From contig JANTQA010000023.1 in NCBI GenBank assembly GCA_027625915.1, positions 15,872,001 through 15,936,000 of the forward strand: 64,000 nucleotides of DNA, in the 5' to 3' direction. Of this stretch, positions 60,961-64,000 are shown piece by piece; the first letter of the stretch is position 1; each line of letters starts with the position of its first letter. The DNA comes from Anaeramoeba flamelloides. Taxonomy: Eukaryota; Metamonada; Anaeramoebidae. The notes beneath the pieces were generated by a model. The model saw only the letters and a program-made list of their open reading frames with translations. It had not been told where the DNA came from and searched no databases. The position numbers and the translations under genes were made by a program.

Positions 60961-63520
60961 AAAGGGTTTCACTGTTTCAGTGACATTGAAATACCCCCTC
61001 TTTACCAAACGACCATAGATCTTACAATAAAAAAAAATTACAAATACATTAATAATTCACAAGAATTTTGAATAGATTTTGGATGTTAACAATTATTTTA
61101 CAAGTTATTTTTTATTGCCAAACGTAATAGATTTTTTTAAGATAATTATTACTAAATTTTCTATCTTTCTATCAGTCCATAAGGATTTTAAATAAATATA
61201 TAATTGAAAAATTGATTAGGTTATTTTTTACACTAAGAAATATTAATATGTACAGTTTTATTACGATAAAAAATTTGTTTCATGATTTTCGTTAATTATT
61301 TTTCTGTGAATTTAATTATTATTTTACATGTTTCCAAAATCTTTTTTTCACAAATAAATATTTTACAAAAGACACTAAATAATATTAAACAATATGGGTA
61401 CCAATTATACATGGTGTTCTGAAAGTTTGAGCCTAATTGATTTAAGTTTATTTAAAACGATTTTTTTGCCGTTTTCCTTCATTTTCCTTCTGTTAAGTTT
61501 TGTTCGCTTACATCTACTTATGAATGGTTTATTACCATTTATCATTAATTTTTTATTTCTTTAGACTTTTACAATTTTATAAAAAAACACTATGAGGATG
61601 AGGATCCAAACAAACTTAAAAAATGGAAATTATTAAGAAATAAAAAATATATTATAAAAAGAATCATTTTTTTTTTTGAAGGGAAGAAATTTATTTCCTC
61701 TTACAGCCGTTATGTTTTTTAATTTAAGAAATAAACCGAAAATTTATTTATTTTTCAGTTTATTTATTAAATTAAAAAAAAAAACCTAGAACACTTCACA
61801 CATAAAATAGAAAACCTCAAAAAAAATTAGAACACTTAACAGATAAAAAAGTTATCTCAAGAAAACCTAGGCACTTGATGTCACTCTTCCACACTTTCCA
61901 ATAATTTTTTTTAATTTCTGTTTCGAAATTTTAATAAAGAATCATAATTTTCCTTATCATAACCAATTATAAGCTGAATAATGTGTCTTTATTTTGAATA
62001 TTATCAAAGATATTATTCTTATTATTTTGTTTATTTGTTTTAATTCTTTAGTCTAATTTTTTTTAAAAAGAATTCTTTAGTCATTTTTATAAAAAGATTA
62101 CATATCTTGATAAAACTAACTTTTAAGCAAACGAACAAAAAAAAAAAAAACAAGATCTTTGGAGATCGTAGATTCAAAAAGTTTATTATAATGACAAAAT
62201 ATTTTCATTTCAATTTAAAAAAGCAAAAACCCATCTTTAATTGCAATTTTACATTTATTTTTCTTTATAAAAAGCCAAACCAGCTATTTTGGTCTTTATT
62301 AATTCACCATTAACTCTATAGTTGCCAAAAAAACGATTAATATTGAAATTATCATAAAATTTAAGATTTAGGGTTTGGCGTTGAAAATACATTAATTTTT
62401 TATTTCAGGATTTGAATTTCGATAAAATTTTACGTTTTTAAACGACAGAAAATATATTATTTTATTCAAAAAATACTTCTTTATTGCAGAAAAAAAAAAA
62501 AAAATAATATATATCATGTATCTATATTGGAAAGCCGAAGAAAATTTAATTTAGGTTAACAGATAAAAAATAGCATCTCTAAAAAAAATAAAAAAAATTT
62601 TAAATTATACCTCCTAGTACATCTATTTTTTCTCCATATAGCACATAAAAAAATACAAATAGTTTGAAAAAGATTATTAAATAAAAAAACAACATATTTT
62701 TAATTTAGATTAGAGCAGAAGTGTGAAACATAACATTTGAAAACTTTATATTGGTAAAAACAGAGAAAAATTTAAGGAACTAAATTATTATTAAGTATAT
62801 TTTTAGAACCAATAAATCATTAATAATTTTCTGGTTATTATTATAGATTAAAAATAAAACATTAAAACTCCAACCTTTATCAACTTTTGAGTAAATGAAA
62901 ACAATAATTTAATTCTAAATTTCCTTTTTAAAAATAAATAAATAAACAACATAAATTCTAATATATATAACAATAAATACAACTAAAATGTATTATTAAT
63001 TTTTAAACATCAAAATATAAGCAAATAAAAGAAAAAAATATATTAAATAATAATTAATTAAATGCACTACCTGTATATTGATAGTGATGAGATTAGAAAT
63101 CCAAATTATATTGTTTTTATAAACAAGTTCAAAATTTTCCAACTGTTCTAAAAGTATGAATATAATGGTGTGAATATAAAGTTTGAACATGATTTCCTCA
63201 GAATACGAAAGAAATTTACATTTAGGCATGGTTATTTTATAAGTCGAATAGAAGAAAAAAGAAACTATCATTATAAATTATAAAATAAAAAAAACTGTTG
63301 TGAAAAAAACAATAAATTAAACATTGTCAGGAAACAAAGGATTAACAAGAGAAACAACTTGGAATTAATCTATTTCGATTCTCAAGTTGGGGATTAAATT
63401 ATTAACCTTTTGATCAATATGTGTCACTTGAACTTAAAATACATATTCAGTTGTAACTTTCACATTTAAAAAATATTGAAATAACGTAGCGAAAAAAATA
63501 TCTGAAATGAAAAAAATACC
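60961..63520. other. intergenic, includes a family E arm
   Basis: No gene recognised. 61700-61880 carries family E outer-arm sequence (CAGCCGTTATG near 61704; CCTAGAACACTTCA; AAGAAAACCTAGGCACTTGA), like 31480-31540. The frame at 62107-62313 is Lys/Phe-rich and unconvincing. Confidence 0.4.
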
Positions 63521-63705
63521 TTAAGGGGATAGTCTCAATTTTTTTTTCTTTTTTTTTTGATCATTTTCTAAATAAGGGTATCTTAGCCCGAAATATGTTT
63601 AATATTTACAATAAACAGGGGTTTTCAAATCTCAGTAATTGACAAAATAAAATCTCAATCTCTATAAATTTAGGTGAATAAATTTAATAGAGATTAGTCC
63701 CTTAA
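63521..63705. mobile_element. short TTAA-flanked MITE
   Basis: 185 bp bounded by TTAAGGGGATAGTCTCAATT and, at the far end, GAGATTAGTCCCTTAA. The inverted ends match at about 13 of 16 positions. The TTAA-GGG plan is the same as family C, though the interior differs. Confidence 0.5.
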
Positions 63706-64000
63706 AAGAGTTTTAATTATGAATATTAGTTAAATTATAATGTAATTTCTTTGATTTAAAAACAAATCCTTTTTAAAAAGTATTAAACTTTTAAAATTAT
63801 AACCCGCCCACCTATTAGAATGATGGTCAATGAAATTACACTTCTTCAAAACACATTTCATTCATTCAATCAATCAAAAAACAATAATAAAAATTATAAT
63901 TTTCCAAACTCTTGAAAACCTCTATTAAACTATTTTGTTTTATTCAAAAAAAGTAGATCTAATTTGGCTATCAAACAAATATTTGAGTATTCTAGAGGCA
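63706..64000. other. window end, nothing recognised
   Basis: A/T-rich DNA cut by the window edge; no gene seen. Confidence 0.4.

Overview
This is a very A+T-rich nuclear DNA window from a single-celled eukaryote. It shows GT-AG introns, standard eukaryotic housekeeping proteins and long homopolymer runs. It also carries KEKE/poly-K low-complexity protein segments and many dispersed transposon remnants. The gene set (PROPPIN, Rab8-like GTPase, CCT1, CCZ1, coronin, a HIRIP3-like histone chaperone, TOM40) fits an amoeboid protist. The lysine/glutamate-rich style suggests an Anaeramoeba-like, heterolobosean or amoebozoan genome, but the sequence alone does not fix the species. All seven genes use TAA as stop in the models given here.

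Layout. 0.5-1.7 kb: PROPPIN (+). 2-9.9 kb: repeats, including a perfect foldback element, a TTAA-flanked element, a LINE tail and a decayed Tc1-like transposon. 10.7-12.0 kb: six-exon Rab8-like GTPase (-). 13-17.7 kb: repeats. 18.4-23.8 kb: four-exon CCT1 (-) with two introns of about 1.6 and 2.0 kb. 27.7-35.9 kb: four-exon CCZ1 (+) whose first intron is about 6 kb and is filled with transposon debris. 36-40.5 kb: LINE tail, a decayed LINE with reverse transcriptase, and a foldback MITE. 41.6-43.2 kb: two-exon coronin (-). 49.5-51.2 kb: HIRIP3-like gene (+), split by a frame change in an A15 run. 51.6-55.4 kb: nested repeats. 56.9-57.8 kb: intronless TOM40 (+). 57.8-64 kb: no recognisable gene, only repeat pieces.

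Functional links. CCZ1 (half of the Rab7 exchange factor), the PI3P-binding PROPPIN and the Rab8-like GTPase all belong to membrane traffic and autophagy. CCT1 and coronin serve actin/tubulin folding and actin dynamics. TOM40 is the import pore of mitochondria or mitochondrion-related organelles. The genes sit kilobases apart on both strands, so the grouping is probably coincidence and not an operon-like unit. No LTR element, virus-like element, CRISPR array, rRNA or tRNA was recognised.

The most notable observations are the CCZ1 gene spanning a transposon-filled intron, several families of palindromic and TTAA-flanked short elements, a recurring hairpin module, repeat-in-repeat nesting near 52 kb, and the frame break in the HIRIP3-like gene.
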